64,000 nucleotides of DNA from Nitrosococcus halophilus Nc 4 (GTDB lineage Bacteria > Pseudomonadota > Gammaproteobacteria > Nitrosococcales > Nitrosococcaceae). The stretch is from assembly GCF_000024725.1 (NCBI RefSeq), contig NC_013960.1:3148001-3212000 (forward strand), in the 5' to 3' direction. A program made the translations under genes and the position numbers. The notes below the pieces were generated by a model, which had not been told where the DNA came from, ran no database searches, and worked only from the letters and a program-made list of their open reading frames with translations. Shown here one piece after another: positions 35,485-45,514 of this stretch (positions are counted from its first letter, which is position 1; the number at the start of each line of letters is the position of its first letter).

Positions 35485-36024
35485 ATGCTTATAAGAGCTC
35501 CAGTAATTTGGCTATTAATACTTGCTTTTCTTGTTCTTTTCCTGATCCCCCCCAGATTTCGTCTCCAAGTGCTAGGAAGCTTTATTTTACTGGCTTTGAT
35601 TGGATTTTTGTTCTCTCAGCCTGGAGAAGAAAAAATAGAAGAGTTTAGAAATCTTGTCCCCCTTGAGCAGGTTGAGTTTGTCGATATTGAGCTGCAACGC
35701 GGCCCTGGAGTAGGCGAGAAACTGGTTGGAAAGATTTTAAACCATTCACCTTCTTATGCGCTAACCGGGATTGGTATTCAATTGATCATCAAGGACTGCA
35801 TTGGAAGTGACGACACATCCCAAGAAGTTTGTACTGTCTTAGAAGAGGCGCAGGTACATTTACCGCTGTTTGCTCCGCCTCAAGAGGAAGGCGAATTTGA
35901 AAAGCGTTTGTATCTGAGAGAATTACATATACAGGGGCGTAAGCAATGGGAATATACAGTCCTTTATACCGAGACCAAGCAGCGAGGATTTTGGGAAAAA
36001 CTTCCTTCTTTTCTCCAAGATTGA
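35485..36024 (+). CDS. Membrane-anchored protein of unknown function
   Basis: 179 aa. Two close hydrophobic segments at the N-terminus (VIWLLILAFLVLFLIPP and GSFILLALIGFLFSQ) are followed by a soluble domain of about 125 residues with beta-strand character (FVDIELQRGPGVGEKLVGKI, ALTGIGIQLIIKDC). I recognise no named family with certainty; the latter region recalls FxLYD-type extracellular domains found in lipoproteins and membrane proteins. The stop TGA overlaps the proposed TTG start of the next lipoprotein gene, which suggests that the two envelope proteins are made together. Confidence 0.65.
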   Translation: MLIRAPVIWLLILAFLVLFLIPPRFRLQVLGSFILLALIGFLFSQPGEEKIEEFRNLVPLEQVEFVDIELQRGPGVGEKLVGKILNHSPSYALTGIGIQLIIKDCIGSDDTSQEVCTVLEEAQVHLPLFAPPQEEGEFEKRLYLRELHIQGRKQWEYTVLYTETKQRGFWEKLPSFLQD

Positions 36025-36437
36025 GGATCTTTTTGGGATTAATCTGGATCAGTTGGCTAGTGGGGTGTGCTGGTGGGCTGACCAAGGAGCGTCTCGTCAC
36101 CCTTGAAGATGCGATTCAGGCCTATGCTTCTGGCGTGCGTTGGCAGCACCATGAGCTGTTAAATACTTTAATACGCCCCCAGGATCAGCAGCCCAAACCT
36201 ATTTCCCGGGAATTTTGGGACAATGTTCGAGTGACGGGGTACGAAATTCGCGGACGCCAGCTATCGGAAGATGCACTAACGGCTGAAGTGACTATTGAGT
36301 TTGATTATTACCACCCAGATGATAGTGTTATTCGGAGTCTTACCACTCAGCAGAGTTGGTGGTATGAGGAGGAATCGAGACGTTGGTTCCTAGATGGGAA
36401 CTTGCCAAATTTTACTCAGGCATCCTCTTCCCATTGA
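36021..36437 (+). CDS. Putative lipoprotein of unknown function
   Basis: 138 aa from TTG 36021, which overlaps the previous stop (TTGA) and yields a textbook lipoprotein signal: short basic start, hydrophobic IFLGLIWISW, lipobox LVGC with lipidated Cys17. An ATG at 35946 would give a 25-residue extension inside the previous gene and spoil the signal, so I prefer TTG. The mature part is a small alpha-plus-beta domain (LVTLEDAIQAYASGVRWQHHELLN, TAEVTIEFDYYHPDDSVI, QSWWYEEESRRWFLDG) like many NTF2-like or DUF-type lipoproteins. Function unknown. Confidence 0.68.
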   Translation: MRIFLGLIWISWLVGCAGGLTKERLVTLEDAIQAYASGVRWQHHELLNTLIRPQDQQPKPISREFWDNVRVTGYEIRGRQLSEDALTAEVTIEFDYYHPDDSVIRSLTTQQSWWYEEESRRWFLDGNLPNFTQASSSH

Positions 36438-36552
36438 ACTTAAAACCTTAGGGGGTACGCGGGAAGGTTATGAGTCAGTATACTATAGTGATGACGGCAT
36501 CCATTATCGTTTAGGGGTATAATTTCGAGGAAGTTATAACGACTTATCGATT

Positions 36553-36581
36553 TTGAAAAATATGCTATATATGTGTTAATA
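36553..36581 (+). promoter_or_regulatory. Possible promoter of tRNA-Leu(UAG)
   Basis: TTGAAA (36553-36558) and TTAATA (36576-36581) with 17-nt spacing, 22 nt before the tRNA. The -10 box is weak. The rest of 36438-36603 shows no gene. Confidence 0.35.
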
Positions 36582-36603
36582 ATGCCGTTAATATCACAAT
36601 CAT

Positions 36604-36689
36604 GCGAAAGTGGCGGAATCGGTAGACGCGCTGGTTTTAGGTACCAGTGGGGTAACCCCGTGAGAGTTCGAGTCTCTCCTTTCGCACCA
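36604..36689 (+). tRNA. tRNA-Leu(UAG)
   Basis: 86 nt with CCA encoded. Acceptor stem GCGAAAG pairs with CTTTCGC; anticodon stem CTGGT/ACCAG with loop TTTAGGT gives UAG; long variable arm GGGG-TAA-CCCC; T-loop AGTTCGAGTCT. Unlike the tRNA-Leu at 15005 it has no intron. It lies just upstream of tig, as in several gammaproteobacteria. Confidence 0.97.
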
Positions 36690-36763
36690 ATAAACGTCGC
36701 TGCCAGATCCCTCTTCTGAGCAGAGATAGAGTATTAAAAACAAGAGGTTGAGGTAATATATCT

Positions 36764-38095
36764 ATGCAGGTCACGGTAGAAGCGACCGGGGAGTTAGAGC
36801 GGCGCTTGACCATTACGTTGCCGGGAGGGGATTTCGAGAATAGGGTTCAAGAACGCTTGCGGTCCATGGCTCCGCGGGTGAAAATGGACGGTTTTCGCCC
36901 TGGGAAAGTCCCCTATAAGGTGGTGGAGCGCCGGTATGGTCCTGCTGTGCGCCAGGAGGTGTTGGATGAATTCGTCCAAAATAGCTTCCGTGATGCCATC
37001 CAACAAGAATCCCTGCGTCCGGCCGGGCCGCCACGGATTGAACCGTCCCAGTGGGAAGCAGGTAAGCCTTTTGAATACACCGCAACCTTTGAGGTATTGC
37101 CTGATATCGAGTCTATTAGCCTTGAGGGGATTAAGGTTAAGCGACCCCAGGCTGAGACTACGGATAAGGATATTGACAGCGTCCTGGAGAAGCTGCGTAA
37201 TCAACACGTAGAGTGGGAGCCGGCAGAGCGTCCTGCCCAAGAAGGTGATGGGGTGACCATTACTTATCACGGTACCATCGAGGGAGAGCCTTTCCCGGGA
37301 GGAAGCAGAGAGGATTTTTTTGCTATCTTGGGTAAAGGGACTCTGCTCGATGAATTTGAAAAACATCTGATAGGTGCTGAAAAGGGCCAAGAGCTCAATT
37401 TTGAGGTTACCTTTCCGGAAGATTATGGTAATCGAGAGTTGGCTGGTAAAAAGGTGGACTTTGTAGTGAAGGTCACCTCTGTGGCAACACCGCGGTTACC
37501 GGAGATTAACGAGGATTTTGCAGAGAAGCTTGGTATCCAAGAAGGTGGAGTAGAGGGTTTGCGCCAAGAAATCAAGGCTTCGATGATACGGAACCTGGAT
37601 CAGGCCATCCGTGACCGACTGCGGGACCAGGTGATGGATGGCTTACTGGCCGCTAATCCTATCACTTTGCCAACTTCTTTGGTGGAGGAGGAAACCCGAG
37701 CCTTGCGGGAGCAGACCCAGGCGAACTTGGCTAGACAGGGTATTAAAACCCAGGAGCTTCCCGTAGATGAATCCCTATTCATAGAGCAGGCGCGCAGGCG
37801 CGTGGCTTTAAGGTTAATTTTGGGGACTCTTTTGGAAAAACAAGGAATTAAGGCGGATCAAGAAAAAGTAAAGCAAAGAATTGCAGAGCTTGCTGCCAAT
37901 TATGAGGATCCAGAAGAATTTTCTCGGTGGATATTTAGCGATCGAGAGCGTTTCTCCGAGATTGAAGGGGCCGTTTTAGAAGCACAACTCGTTGATTGGG
38001 TATTGGATCAGGTTGAGGTTTTAGATGAGCCGATGAGCTTTGAAGAGGCGGTGAATCCTTCTGTTGAATCACCAGAGAAGAAAGTTTCGGATTAA
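36764..38095 (+). CDS. tig: Trigger factor (ribosome-associated chaperone)
   Basis: 443 aa, normal length. It binds the ribosome exit tunnel and shields nascent chains, and has prolyl isomerase activity. The ribosome-binding signature GFRPGKVP (about 44-51) is present. The FKBP-type domain lies at about 160-245 (GDGVTITYHGTIEGEPFPGG, ILGKGTLLDEFEKHLIGA) and the C-terminal helical cradle follows. It starts the tig-clpP-clpX-lon cluster that is conserved in proteobacteria, with 59 nt to clpP. Confidence 0.97.
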   Translation: MQVTVEATGELERRLTITLPGGDFENRVQERLRSMAPRVKMDGFRPGKVPYKVVERRYGPAVRQEVLDEFVQNSFRDAIQQESLRPAGPPRIEPSQWEAGKPFEYTATFEVLPDIESISLEGIKVKRPQAETTDKDIDSVLEKLRNQHVEWEPAERPAQEGDGVTITYHGTIEGEPFPGGSREDFFAILGKGTLLDEFEKHLIGAEKGQELNFEVTFPEDYGNRELAGKKVDFVVKVTSVATPRLPEINEDFAEKLGIQEGGVEGLRQEIKASMIRNLDQAIRDRLRDQVMDGLLAANPITLPTSLVEEETRALREQTQANLARQGIKTQELPVDESLFIEQARRRVALRLILGTLLEKQGIKADQEKVKQRIAELAANYEDPEEFSRWIFSDRERFSEIEGAVLEAQLVDWVLDQVEVLDEPMSFEEAVNPSVESPEKKVSD

Positions 38096-38154
38096 CGAGG
38101 TAGTTTCAAGTATTTGAGCTGCCGCTAAGGTGAAGACTTAAAGGTAGAAAATGC

Positions 38155-38766
38155 ATGGCTGATAGCCTCAATACTTTGGTTCCGATGGTCGTGGAGCAAA
38201 CGGCCCGTGGAGAGCGCGCTTACGATATCTACTCCCGCCTGCTGAAGGAACGAGTGGTGTTCTTGGTGGGACCTGTAGAAGATCATATGGCGAATTTGGT
38301 CGTGGCCCAATTGCTTTTTTTGGAATCTGAGAACCCGGATAAGGATATTCATCTATACATTAATTCTCCAGGGGGTTCAGTTACGGCTGGGCTATCCGTT
38401 TATGATACCATGCAATTTATTAAGCCAGATATAAGTACCCTTTGTATTGGGCAAGCGGCAAGCATGGGAGCGGTGTTGTTGGCAGGAGGAACCCAGGGTA
38501 AACGCCACTGCTTGCCCCATTCACGGCTTCTTATTCATCAGCCCTTGGGCGGGTTTCAGGGGCAAGCTGCTGATATTGATATCCATGCTCGGGAGATTAT
38601 GTTGGTTCGAGAGCGTTTAAATCATATTCTGGCCAAACATACGGGGCAACCTATTGAAAAAATTCAACGGGATACCGATCGTGATTATTTCATGAGTGCA
38701 AATGAATCGGTGGCCTATGGATTGGTTGACTCAGTGCTTCAGCAGCGTGGCGAGACATCTCTCTAG
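38155..38766 (+). CDS. clpP: ATP-dependent Clp protease proteolytic subunit
   Basis: 203 aa. It forms the two-ring serine protease chamber served by ClpX or ClpA. The catalytic serine is Ser103 in [12 protein letters not shown], the histidine is His128 in [12 protein letters not shown], and the aspartate is in the DTDRDYF region. The N-terminal loop [19 protein letters not shown] includes the usual processing region. An overlapping ATG four bases upstream (38151) is out of frame, so ATG 38155 is the start. I see no heat-shock promoter in the 59 nt before it. Confidence 0.97.
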   Translation: MADSLNTLVPMVVEQTARGERAYDIYSRLLKERVVFLVGPVEDHMANLVVAQLLFLESENPDKDIHLYINSPGGSVTAGLSVYDTMQFIKPDISTLCIGQAASMGAVLLAGGTQGKRHCLPHSRLLIHQPLGGFQGQAADIDIHAREIMLVRERLNHILAKHTGQPIEKIQRDTDRDYFMSANESVAYGLVDSVLQQRGETSL

Positions 38767-38856
38767 GAAGTCTGGATATTGGGGAACCACAGAACTTAGC
38801 TAGAACTCTAATGGATCAGGTTAAGGCCACTTGTTTACCTGTAGGAAAGAGAAGTC

Positions 38857-40131
38857 ATGAGTAACGACAAACCCCGCAGAGGCGACGACGATAGACTGCT
38901 TTATTGCTCTTTTTGTGGAAAGAGCCAGCATGAAGTGCGGAAACTAATAGCAGGTCCCTCTGTTTTCATCTGCGATGAGTGTGTCGAACTTTGTAACGAT
39001 ATCATTCGTGAGGAAATGCAGGACAGGCTTTCCTCGGGTAAGAGTAGCCATCTTCCCACACCCCACGAAATTAGGGACATCCTGAACCAATATGTGATCG
39101 GTCAAAATCGTGCTAAAAAGGTGCTGTCGGTGGCCGTTTACAACCACTACAAGCGCCTTCAGTTGGGTAAGAAAAATGATGACGTTGAGTTGTCGAAGAG
39201 TAATATCCTGTTAATTGGTCCTACGGGAAGTGGTAAAACGCTGCTTGCCGAGACTTTAGCACGTTTATTGGATGTTCCATTTACTATTGCCGATGCCACC
39301 ACCCTCACGGAAGCGGGTTATGTGGGCGAAGATGTAGAGAATATTATCCAGAAATTGTTACAAAAATGTGATTATGATGTTGAAAAGGCCCAAACCGGCA
39401 TCGTTTATATCGATGAAATAGATAAGATTTCCCGTAAATCCGATAATCCTTCTATTACTCGTGACGTCTCTGGCGAAGGAGTACAGCAGGCTTTGCTGAA
39501 GCTGATCGAAGGAACCATCGCCTCTGTGCCACCCCAAGGAGGACGAAAGCACCCCCAGCAAGAATTCTTACAGGTCAATACGGCAAACATCCTCTTTATT
39601 TGTGGTGGTGCCTTTGCTGGCCTTGAGAAGATTATCCGAGACCGCTCTAAAAAGGGGGGAATCGGCTTTTCTGCCGAGGTCAAGAGTGTGGAAGATAAGC
39701 GGAGCATGGGGGAAATCTTGCAAGCTGTTGAACCGGAGGATCTTATCAAGTATGGGCTGATCCCTGAGTTTGTAGGTCGGATGCCGGTCGTTGCTACCCT
39801 CGATGAATTGGATGAAGCCGCGCTTATCCGTATTCTCACTGAGCCGAAGAACGCCCTGACCAAGCAGTTTGCCCGGTTGTTTGAAATGGAGAACAGCAAG
39901 GTTGAGTTCCGCGAGGATGCTCTACGGGCAGTTGCAGCTAAGGCCATGGAACGTAAAACCGGTGCGCGAGGACTACGTTCGATCCTTGAAAATGTTTTGC
40001 TGGATACGATGTATGATCTCCCCTCAATGGATCATGTGAGTAAGGTGGTGATTGACGAGAGCGTTGTAAAAGGGGAGGCAGAGCCGTTGCTCATTTATGA
40101 AAATCAGGAAACTAAGGCAGCATCCGATTAA
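38857..40131 (+). CDS. clpX: Clp protease ATP-binding unfoldase subunit
   Basis: 424 aa. This AAA+ unfoldase recognises tagged substrates and feeds them to ClpP. The N-terminal C4 zinc domain is complete (Cys17, Cys20, Cys39, Cys42). Walker A is [12 protein letters not shown], Walker B is [11 protein letters not shown], sensor and IGF-type ClpP-binding loop (GGIGFSAEV) are present, and the arginine-containing C-terminal region [12 protein letters not shown] closes the domain. It follows clpP by 90 nt; RBS gagaag lies before the ATG. Order clpP-clpX-lon is classical. Confidence 0.97.
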   Translation: MSNDKPRRGDDDRLLYCSFCGKSQHEVRKLIAGPSVFICDECVELCNDIIREEMQDRLSSGKSSHLPTPHEIRDILNQYVIGQNRAKKVLSVAVYNHYKRLQLGKKNDDVELSKSNILLIGPTGSGKTLLAETLARLLDVPFTIADATTLTEAGYVGEDVENIIQKLLQKCDYDVEKAQTGIVYIDEIDKISRKSDNPSITRDVSGEGVQQALLKLIEGTIASVPPQGGRKHPQQEFLQVNTANILFICGGAFAGLEKIIRDRSKKGGIGFSAEVKSVEDKRSMGEILQAVEPEDLIKYGLIPEFVGRMPVVATLDELDEAALIRILTEPKNALTKQFARLFEMENSKVEFREDALRAVAAKAMERKTGARGLRSILENVLLDTMYDLPSMDHVSKVVIDESVVKGEAEPLLIYENQETKAASD

Positions 40132-40181
40132 AAAAGCATCGATAAGTTTTGAGGTTATTCTGTGGTGCCCTCGTTACGCCA

Positions 40182-40210
40182 CTTGATTTTGGGTTTGGCA
40201 CCCCCCATAT
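40182..40210 (+). promoter_or_regulatory. Sigma-32 type heat-shock promoter upstream of lon
   Basis: CTTGATT (40182-40188), a 14-nt spacer, then CCCCATAT (40203-40210). This matches the heat-shock consensus CTTGAAA-N(11-16)-CCCCATnT closely. Transcription would start near 40217 and leave a leader of about 120 nt before lon. lon of E. coli is also controlled by sigma-32. Confidence 0.65.
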
Positions 40211-40338
40211 AAAGAAACGGGGCCCTTCCTGCTTTGGCAATTCCCCATCGGCTGAGGTCTGCCTTTTGAAATTGTATTCTGACAATCAGCCGAAATCTAA
40301 TTTCTAGCCTATTTTCCAATATATTGAGGTTTTCCAGC

Positions 40339-42783
40339 ATGGAGAAAGACAGCACGAAAACCGATGTAGAGGTAGATGAGACCAAAGGGTTTTCTACACC
40401 GGTGTTACCATTGCGTGATGTCGTTGTTTATCCCTATATGGTGATTCCCCTCTTTGTTGGCCGGGAAAAATCCATTAGAGCACTTGAATCAGCTATTGAA
40501 ACTAACCAACAGATATTGTTGGTCGCTCAGAAGAATCCTGCTCAGGACGATCCTCAGCCTGAAGATATTTACGGTATCGGGACCCTGGCGAATATCCTGC
40601 AATTGCTCAAACTTCCTGACGGAACGGTTAAGGTGCTTGTGGAAGGTAGCGAGCGCGCTCGAATTCGCCAATACACGAGCAGGGAAGATTACTTTTGCGC
40701 ACAACTATTTCATTACAAAAATATTGGAGAGGATGATCGGGAAACAGAAGTCCTGAGCCGTTCTCTTCTCAACCAATTTGAGCAATACGTTAAACTCAAT
40801 AAAAAAGTTCCTCCAGAAATTCTGTCTTCACTCTCGAGTATTGATGATTCGGGTCGTTTAGCAGATACCATTGCCGCCCATATGGCGCTTAAGATAGAGG
40901 AAAAGCAGGCTATTCTAGAAATTAATAATGTCCGGGAACGTCTGGAACATTTATTAGGGCTTCTAGAATCTGAAATCGATATCCTGCAAGTAGAAAAACG
41001 CATTCGTGGGCGCGTTAAGCGGCAGATGGAAAAAAGCCAGCGTGAGTATTACCTCAACGAACAAATGAAAGCTATCCAAAAGGAATTGGGTGAACTTGAA
41101 GATGTTCCCAACGAAATCGAGGAGCTCACCAATAAGATTGAAAATGCCGGTATGCCAAAGGAAGTTAAAGCCAAGGCAGTGGCCGAGCTGAATAAGCTGC
41201 AGATGATGTCGCCCATGTCGGCGGAAGCGACTGTAGTGCGCAATTATATCGATTGGCTGATTAGCGTGCCTTGGAAAAAACGGAATCGGGTTCGTTTGGA
41301 TCTAGCCAAAGCGGAAACAGTGCTCGAGACCGATCACCACGGTTTAGAAAAAGTCAAGGAACGGATTCTTGAATATCTTGCTGTGCAGCAACGAGTTAAG
41401 CAATCTAAGGGCCCTATACTCTGCTTGGTAGGTCCTCCAGGGGTGGGAAAAACCTCTATTGCGCGTTCCATTGCCCGAGCAACCAACCGTAAATTTGTCC
41501 GCATGTCTTTGGGAGGAGTCCGGGACGAAGCGGAGATCCGGGGACATCGCCGGACCTATATTGGCTCAATGCCAGGCAAAATTATTCAGAATTTAGCAAA
41601 GAACGGTACTCGTAACCCTCTATTCTTGCTGGATGAAGTCGATAAGATGGCCATGGATTTTCGCGGCGACCCCGCATCGGCCCTATTAGAAGTCTTGGAT
41701 CCAGAGCAAAATCACGCATTTAATGATCATTATCTAGAGGTAGACTATGACCTCTCCGAGGTCATGTTCGTGACTACTGCAAATACCTTAAATATTCCAG
41801 GGCCTCTACTTGACCGGATGGAAGTCATCCGAATCTCTGGTTACACAGAGGATGAAAAGGTCAACATTGCAACCCGCTATCTTATTCCAAAATCAATCAA
41901 AGCTAATGGCCTCAGGGAAGGTGAGCTTGCCATCTCTGATGCTGCTGTGAGAGATATTATCCGTTACTATACTCGCGAGGCTGGGGTCCGTAACTTGGAG
42001 AGAGAAATTTCCAAGATTTGCCGGAAAGTAGTCAAGCGAGTTCAACTGAAGCCAACGACCAAGAAAGTAACGGTTAATACTCGTAATCTGGACTCTTTCT
42101 TGGGGGTTAGGCAATATCGTTTTGGCCGGGCTGAGGAGCAGGATCGGGTAGGTCAGGTAACGGGGTTGGCCTGGACAGAAGTGGGAGGAGACTTGCTGAC
42201 GATAGAGTCTGCGGTGATGCCTGGTAAAGGGAAAGCAACTTACACAGGCCAGTTGGGCGATGTCATGCAGGAATCAATTCAGGCGGCAACTACGGTAGTG
42301 CGTCACCGGGCTGAGCGATTGGGTGTTGATCCCGATTTTTATCAAAATTATGACATTCATATCCACGTGCCGGAAGGTGCCATTCCTAAGGATGGTCCGA
42401 GCGCTGGAAGCGGCATGTGCACAGCGTTGGTTTCTGCTCTAACCAATATTCCTGTACGTGCCAATGTGGCCATGACAGGGGAAATCACCTTACGGGGGGA
42501 AGTCTTGCCTATTGGTGGAGTGAAGGAAAAGCTGCTCGCAGCCTTGCGCGGTGGGATTGAAATCGTATTAATTCCGGAAGAAAATTGCAAGGATTTGGCT
42601 GAAATTCCTAAAAACATCACTCAAAACCTCGATATTCGCCCTGTTAAGTGGATCGAAGATGTGCTTGCGGTTGCTCTACAGCATATGCCGGAGGCCAAAA
42701 AGAGTAGTGATGACTCAATTCTGGACGAGGAAAAGAAAACGATAAGGCGCCGAGGGAAATCAGCCTCGGTAAGAACCCATTAA
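40339..42783 (+). CDS. lon: ATP-dependent protease Lon
   Basis: 814 aa from ATG 40339, which has gagg 10 nt upstream; TTG 40324 would add five residues. This soluble AAA+ serine protease removes misfolded and some regulatory proteins. N-terminal substrate domain ([20 protein letters not shown]), coiled-coil linker, Walker A GPPGVGKT (365-372), Walker [10 protein letters not shown], and the protease domain with catalytic Ser688 in PKDGPSAG and a Lys in the [10 protein letters not shown] segment. The usual hupB does not follow; the next gene encodes a SPOR protein. A heat-shock promoter precedes it. Confidence 0.97.
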   Translation: MEKDSTKTDVEVDETKGFSTPVLPLRDVVVYPYMVIPLFVGREKSIRALESAIETNQQILLVAQKNPAQDDPQPEDIYGIGTLANILQLLKLPDGTVKVLVEGSERARIRQYTSREDYFCAQLFHYKNIGEDDRETEVLSRSLLNQFEQYVKLNKKVPPEILSSLSSIDDSGRLADTIAAHMALKIEEKQAILEINNVRERLEHLLGLLESEIDILQVEKRIRGRVKRQMEKSQREYYLNEQMKAIQKELGELEDVPNEIEELTNKIENAGMPKEVKAKAVAELNKLQMMSPMSAEATVVRNYIDWLISVPWKKRNRVRLDLAKAETVLETDHHGLEKVKERILEYLAVQQRVKQSKGPILCLVGPPGVGKTSIARSIARATNRKFVRMSLGGVRDEAEIRGHRRTYIGSMPGKIIQNLAKNGTRNPLFLLDEVDKMAMDFRGDPASALLEVLDPEQNHAFNDHYLEVDYDLSEVMFVTTANTLNIPGPLLDRMEVIRISGYTEDEKVNIATRYLIPKSIKANGLREGELAISDAAVRDIIRYYTREAGVRNLEREISKICRKVVKRVQLKPTTKKVTVNTRNLDSFLGVRQYRFGRAEEQDRVGQVTGLAWTEVGGDLLTIESAVMPGKGKATYTGQLGDVMQESIQAATTVVRHRAERLGVDPDFYQNYDIHIHVPEGAIPKDGPSAGSGMCTALVSALTNIPVRANVAMTGEITLRGEVLPIGGVKEKLLAALRGGIEIVLIPEENCKDLAEIPKNITQNLDIRPVKWIEDVLAVALQHMPEAKKSSDDSILDEEKKTIRRRGKSASVRTH

Positions 42784-42810
42784 AATTAAAGTCTTGACAG
42801 TGTATTTACC

Positions 42811-43416
42811 GTGCTGGAGCAAAATCTAAAGCAACGGTTGGTTGGCGCGATGGTGTTGATAGGAATGGGGATCATTGTGATCCCTTTTCTGTTGGGGGAA
42901 CCGTCCGAGATTGCCCTTGAACCTGAGCGCCAAGAGTCTGTGGGGGGGAAGGGGGATTCGTTATCTCAGATAGAGCTTCCATCAAACAAACGTGAAGATC
43001 CTGCGTTTGTTTCTGCGGTTAAGTTGTTGCCAGAAGAAGATAAGCGGGAATCGTCAAATCTTGAGGGACTCGACCAGGAGAGAAAGCTTTCTACGCCGCT
43101 GCCGGCTAGGGGGACCCCTTTGAGTTCCTTAACAGAATCACCCAATTCTGCCCCGCCTAGATCCCCGGAGGTTGTAAGGGGCTGGTTTATCCAAATAGGC
43201 AGTTTTACCCATCAGAAAAATGCGCTACGAATGCGCAATGATGCGGTTTCTTCTGGCTATAGGGCGTTTATAAAAACAGTAAAAAATGGGGCAAAGGCGG
43301 TTTATAAAGTTCGGGTAGGCCCGGAGAAGGATAAAGTGCGCGCTAAAAAACTTAAGGAAGAATTAGAACGGCAGCTGCAGATTAAGGCTTTTATTATCTC
43401 ACCCTCCAAGGGTTGA
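42811..43416 (+). CDS. SPOR-domain cell-division protein (DedD-like)
   Basis: 201 aa from a GTG start. A short cytoplasmic end (QNLKQRLVGA) and one membrane segment (MVLIGMGIIVIPFLLG) match DedD. A proline- and charge-rich linker leads to a SPOR domain at about 125-201 (GWFIQIGSFTHQKNALRM, VYKVRVGPEKDKVRA). SPOR domains bind septal peptidoglycan that lacks stem peptides, so the protein should gather at the division site. Its stop is followed immediately by the cvpA start. The dedD-cvpA-purF order is the same as in E. coli. Confidence 0.9.
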   Translation: MLEQNLKQRLVGAMVLIGMGIIVIPFLLGEPSEIALEPERQESVGGKGDSLSQIELPSNKREDPAFVSAVKLLPEEDKRESSNLEGLDQERKLSTPLPARGTPLSSLTESPNSAPPRSPEVVRGWFIQIGSFTHQKNALRMRNDAVSSGYRAFIKTVKNGAKAVYKVRVGPEKDKVRAKKLKEELERQLQIKAFIISPSKG

Positions 43417-43923
43417 ATGGGGAATAAGGTCTTGATCTGGGTAGATTATTTAATTATTGGAATCGTTTTTATCTCGGGAGTTATCAGTTTGGCCAGAGGT
43501 TTTGTCAGGGAAACTTTATCCCTGGCTGCTTGGGTATTGGCTTTTTGGGTGGCTTTAGGTTTCTCACCCCAGGTTGCTGAGCAGCTAACTGAGCTGATTT
43601 CTGTTCCACCTTCACTGCGGTTAGTCATCGCCTTTTTTCTGCTCTTGCTGTTAACTTTGTTGCTTGCGGGGATAGTCAACTATCTCATTGTCAAATTAGT
43701 GCAAACAACGGGCTTAACGGGTACAGATCGAATGCTTGGCGTTATCTTTGGTATTACCCGAGGGGTAGCCATTGTGACGGTGCTGGTTCTCTTGGCTGGA
43801 ATGACTCCAATACCCCAGGACCCATGGTGGCGGGATTCCCAATTGCTTAATTATTTTCAGGGACTAGCCCTTTGGGCACGGAGCTTCATGCCCCCTGATA
43901 TCGCCGGACATATTCAATTTTAA
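43417..43923 (+). CDS. cvpA: CvpA family membrane protein
   Basis: 168 aa with four membrane segments (for example YLIIGIVFISGVISLARGFV and LVIAFFLLLLLTLLLAGIV). CvpA was named for colicin V production in E. coli and has a more recent link to bile and envelope stress tolerance; its reaction is unknown. The start codon abuts the stop of the SPOR gene with no gap (TGAATG) and purF follows after 28 nt, giving the well-known cvpA-purF arrangement. Confidence 0.92.
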   Translation: MGNKVLIWVDYLIIGIVFISGVISLARGFVRETLSLAAWVLAFWVALGFSPQVAEQLTELISVPPSLRLVIAFFLLLLLTLLLAGIVNYLIVKLVQTTGLTGTDRMLGVIFGITRGVAIVTVLVLLAGMTPIPQDPWWRDSQLLNYFQGLALWARSFMPPDIAGHIQF

Positions 43924-43951
43924 ATAACCCATTATGAGGGGATAGGAAAAA

Positions 43952-45463
43952 ATGTGCGGTATCATCGGCATTGTGGGTAATGGGGAGGTTAATCAAACCC
44001 TGTATGATGGTCTCACGGTATTGCAGCATCGAGGGCAAGATGCGGCGGGTATCGTGACCTATGATAAAGGGCGGTTATATCTGCGTAAGGATAATGGCCT
44101 GGTTAAGGATGTTTTCCAGACCCGCCATATGTTGATGCTTAAGGGGAGCATGGGGATGGGCCACGTTCGTTACCCCACCGCAGGTTGTTCCTCCTCGGCT
44201 GAAGCCCAACCCTTTTATGTGAATTCCCCCTATGGCATTACTTTTGCCCACAACGGCAACCTTACTAACACTGAGGAACTAAAACAGGCCCTTTTCCAGG
44301 CAGATAGGCGGCATATTAATACCAACTCTGATTCAGAAGTATTACTTAATGTGCTTGCCCATGAGTTGCAGCAATTAAACAAAATGCGCATCATGCCGAG
44401 CGACCTGTTTACTGCAGTCAGCCAAGTGCACCAGCGTTGTCGGGGGGCATATGCGGTGGTGGCGATGATTGCGGGCTACGGTATCCTGGCTTTTCGGGAT
44501 CCCTATGGGATTCGCCCTCTGGTTTTTGGCAAGCGTGAAGGATCGGGTAAAGCTGAATATATCGTGGCCTCTGAAAGCGTTGCTATTGACGCCCTGGGGT
44601 ATAAATTAGTCCGCGATGTAGCGCCGGGGGAAGCCATTTTCATTGATATGAATGGTAAATTTCATGCCTGGCAGTGCGCCGATAATTCAATGTATTCCCC
44701 GTGTATTTTTGAATATGTTTATCTTGCCCGACCTGATTCGATGATCGATGATGTTTCGGTACATAAATCCCGCATGCGAATGGGAGAAAAACTTGCGCAG
44801 AAAATATTGCGAGAGCGTCCGGATCACGATATTGATGTGGTTATCCCCATCCCTGATACCAGTCGCAGTGCGGCTTTGCAGCTAGCCTATGCTTTGGGAG
44901 TTGTGTATCGAGAAGGATTCATCAAGAATCGCTACATTGGTCGGACCTTCATCATGCCTGGTCAGAAACAGAGAAAAAAGTCGGTCCGCCAGAAACTCAA
45001 TCCCATTGATTTGGAATTTAAAGGCAAAAACGTGTTGCTCGTAGATGACTCCATCGTACGGGGGACCACCTCCCAACAGATCATCCAGATGGCGCGAGAG
45101 GCAGGTGCTCGCAAGGTGTATTTTGCTTCAGCTTCCCCTCCTGTACGCTATCCTAATGTCTATGGTATTGATATGCCCGCAGCGAGCGAATTAGTCGCCC
45201 ATGGCCGTACTGAGCAAGAAGTTGCCAATATTCTAGGTGCCGATTGGCTAATCTATCAGGATTTACTAGACCTTATCGAAGCAGTTCGTAAGCGCAATCC
45301 TGCGCTTACTTGCTTTGACACTTCTTGTTTTACCGGCAATTATATTACTGGTGATGTCAATACTGAGTATTTAAAGCAGCTGGAAAACAATCGCTCGGAT
45401 AGTGCTAAGTGGGTTCAGGAAGAACGTGACATGAATATCATTGAGCTTTATAACACGGCATAG
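43952..45463 (+). CDS. purF: Amidophosphoribosyltransferase
   Basis: 503 aa. It catalyses the first step of purine synthesis, making phosphoribosylamine from PRPP and glutamine. The N-terminal nucleophile is Cys2, exposed as residue 1 after methionine removal ([10 protein letters not shown]). The glutaminase domain continues with FAHNGNLTN and [10 protein letters not shown]. The PRPP motif is [13 protein letters not shown] in the second half. The normal regulator is PurR or ADP/GMP feedback; I see no riboswitch or operator before cvpA. A strong promoter for the next operon follows its stop. Confidence 0.97.
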   Translation: MCGIIGIVGNGEVNQTLYDGLTVLQHRGQDAAGIVTYDKGRLYLRKDNGLVKDVFQTRHMLMLKGSMGMGHVRYPTAGCSSSAEAQPFYVNSPYGITFAHNGNLTNTEELKQALFQADRRHINTNSDSEVLLNVLAHELQQLNKMRIMPSDLFTAVSQVHQRCRGAYAVVAMIAGYGILAFRDPYGIRPLVFGKREGSGKAEYIVASESVAIDALGYKLVRDVAPGEAIFIDMNGKFHAWQCADNSMYSPCIFEYVYLARPDSMIDDVSVHKSRMRMGEKLAQKILRERPDHDIDVVIPIPDTSRSAALQLAYALGVVYREGFIKNRYIGRTFIMPGQKQRKKSVRQKLNPIDLEFKGKNVLLVDDSIVRGTTSQQIIQMAREAGARKVYFASASPPVRYPNVYGIDMPAASELVAHGRTEQEVANILGADWLIYQDLLDLIEAVRKRNPALTCFDTSCFTGNYITGDVNTEYLKQLENNRSDSAKWVQEERDMNIIELYNTA

Positions 45464-45470
45464 TAATATT

Positions 45471-45499
45471 TTGACAGCATTGACGCCGCTCGCTAAAAT
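45471..45499 (+). promoter_or_regulatory. Strong sigma-70 promoter of the yceD-rpmF-plsX-fab operon
   Basis: TTGACA (45471-45476), 17-nt spacer, TAAAAT (45494-45499). It starts 7 nt after the purF stop. The expected transcription start, near 45506, is only about 9 nt before the yceD ATG, so the mRNA would be almost leaderless. Confidence 0.8.
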
Positions 45500-45514
45500 T
45501 CTCCGTTTTGTTAT

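Noticed and set aside
36794-37390. 198-codon minus-strand frame inside tig
   Set aside because: Pure antisense of trigger factor, no domain or ribosome site.
39405-39947. 180-codon minus-strand frame inside clpX
   Set aside because: Serine- and arginine-rich complement of a conserved AAA+ gene; no start signal.
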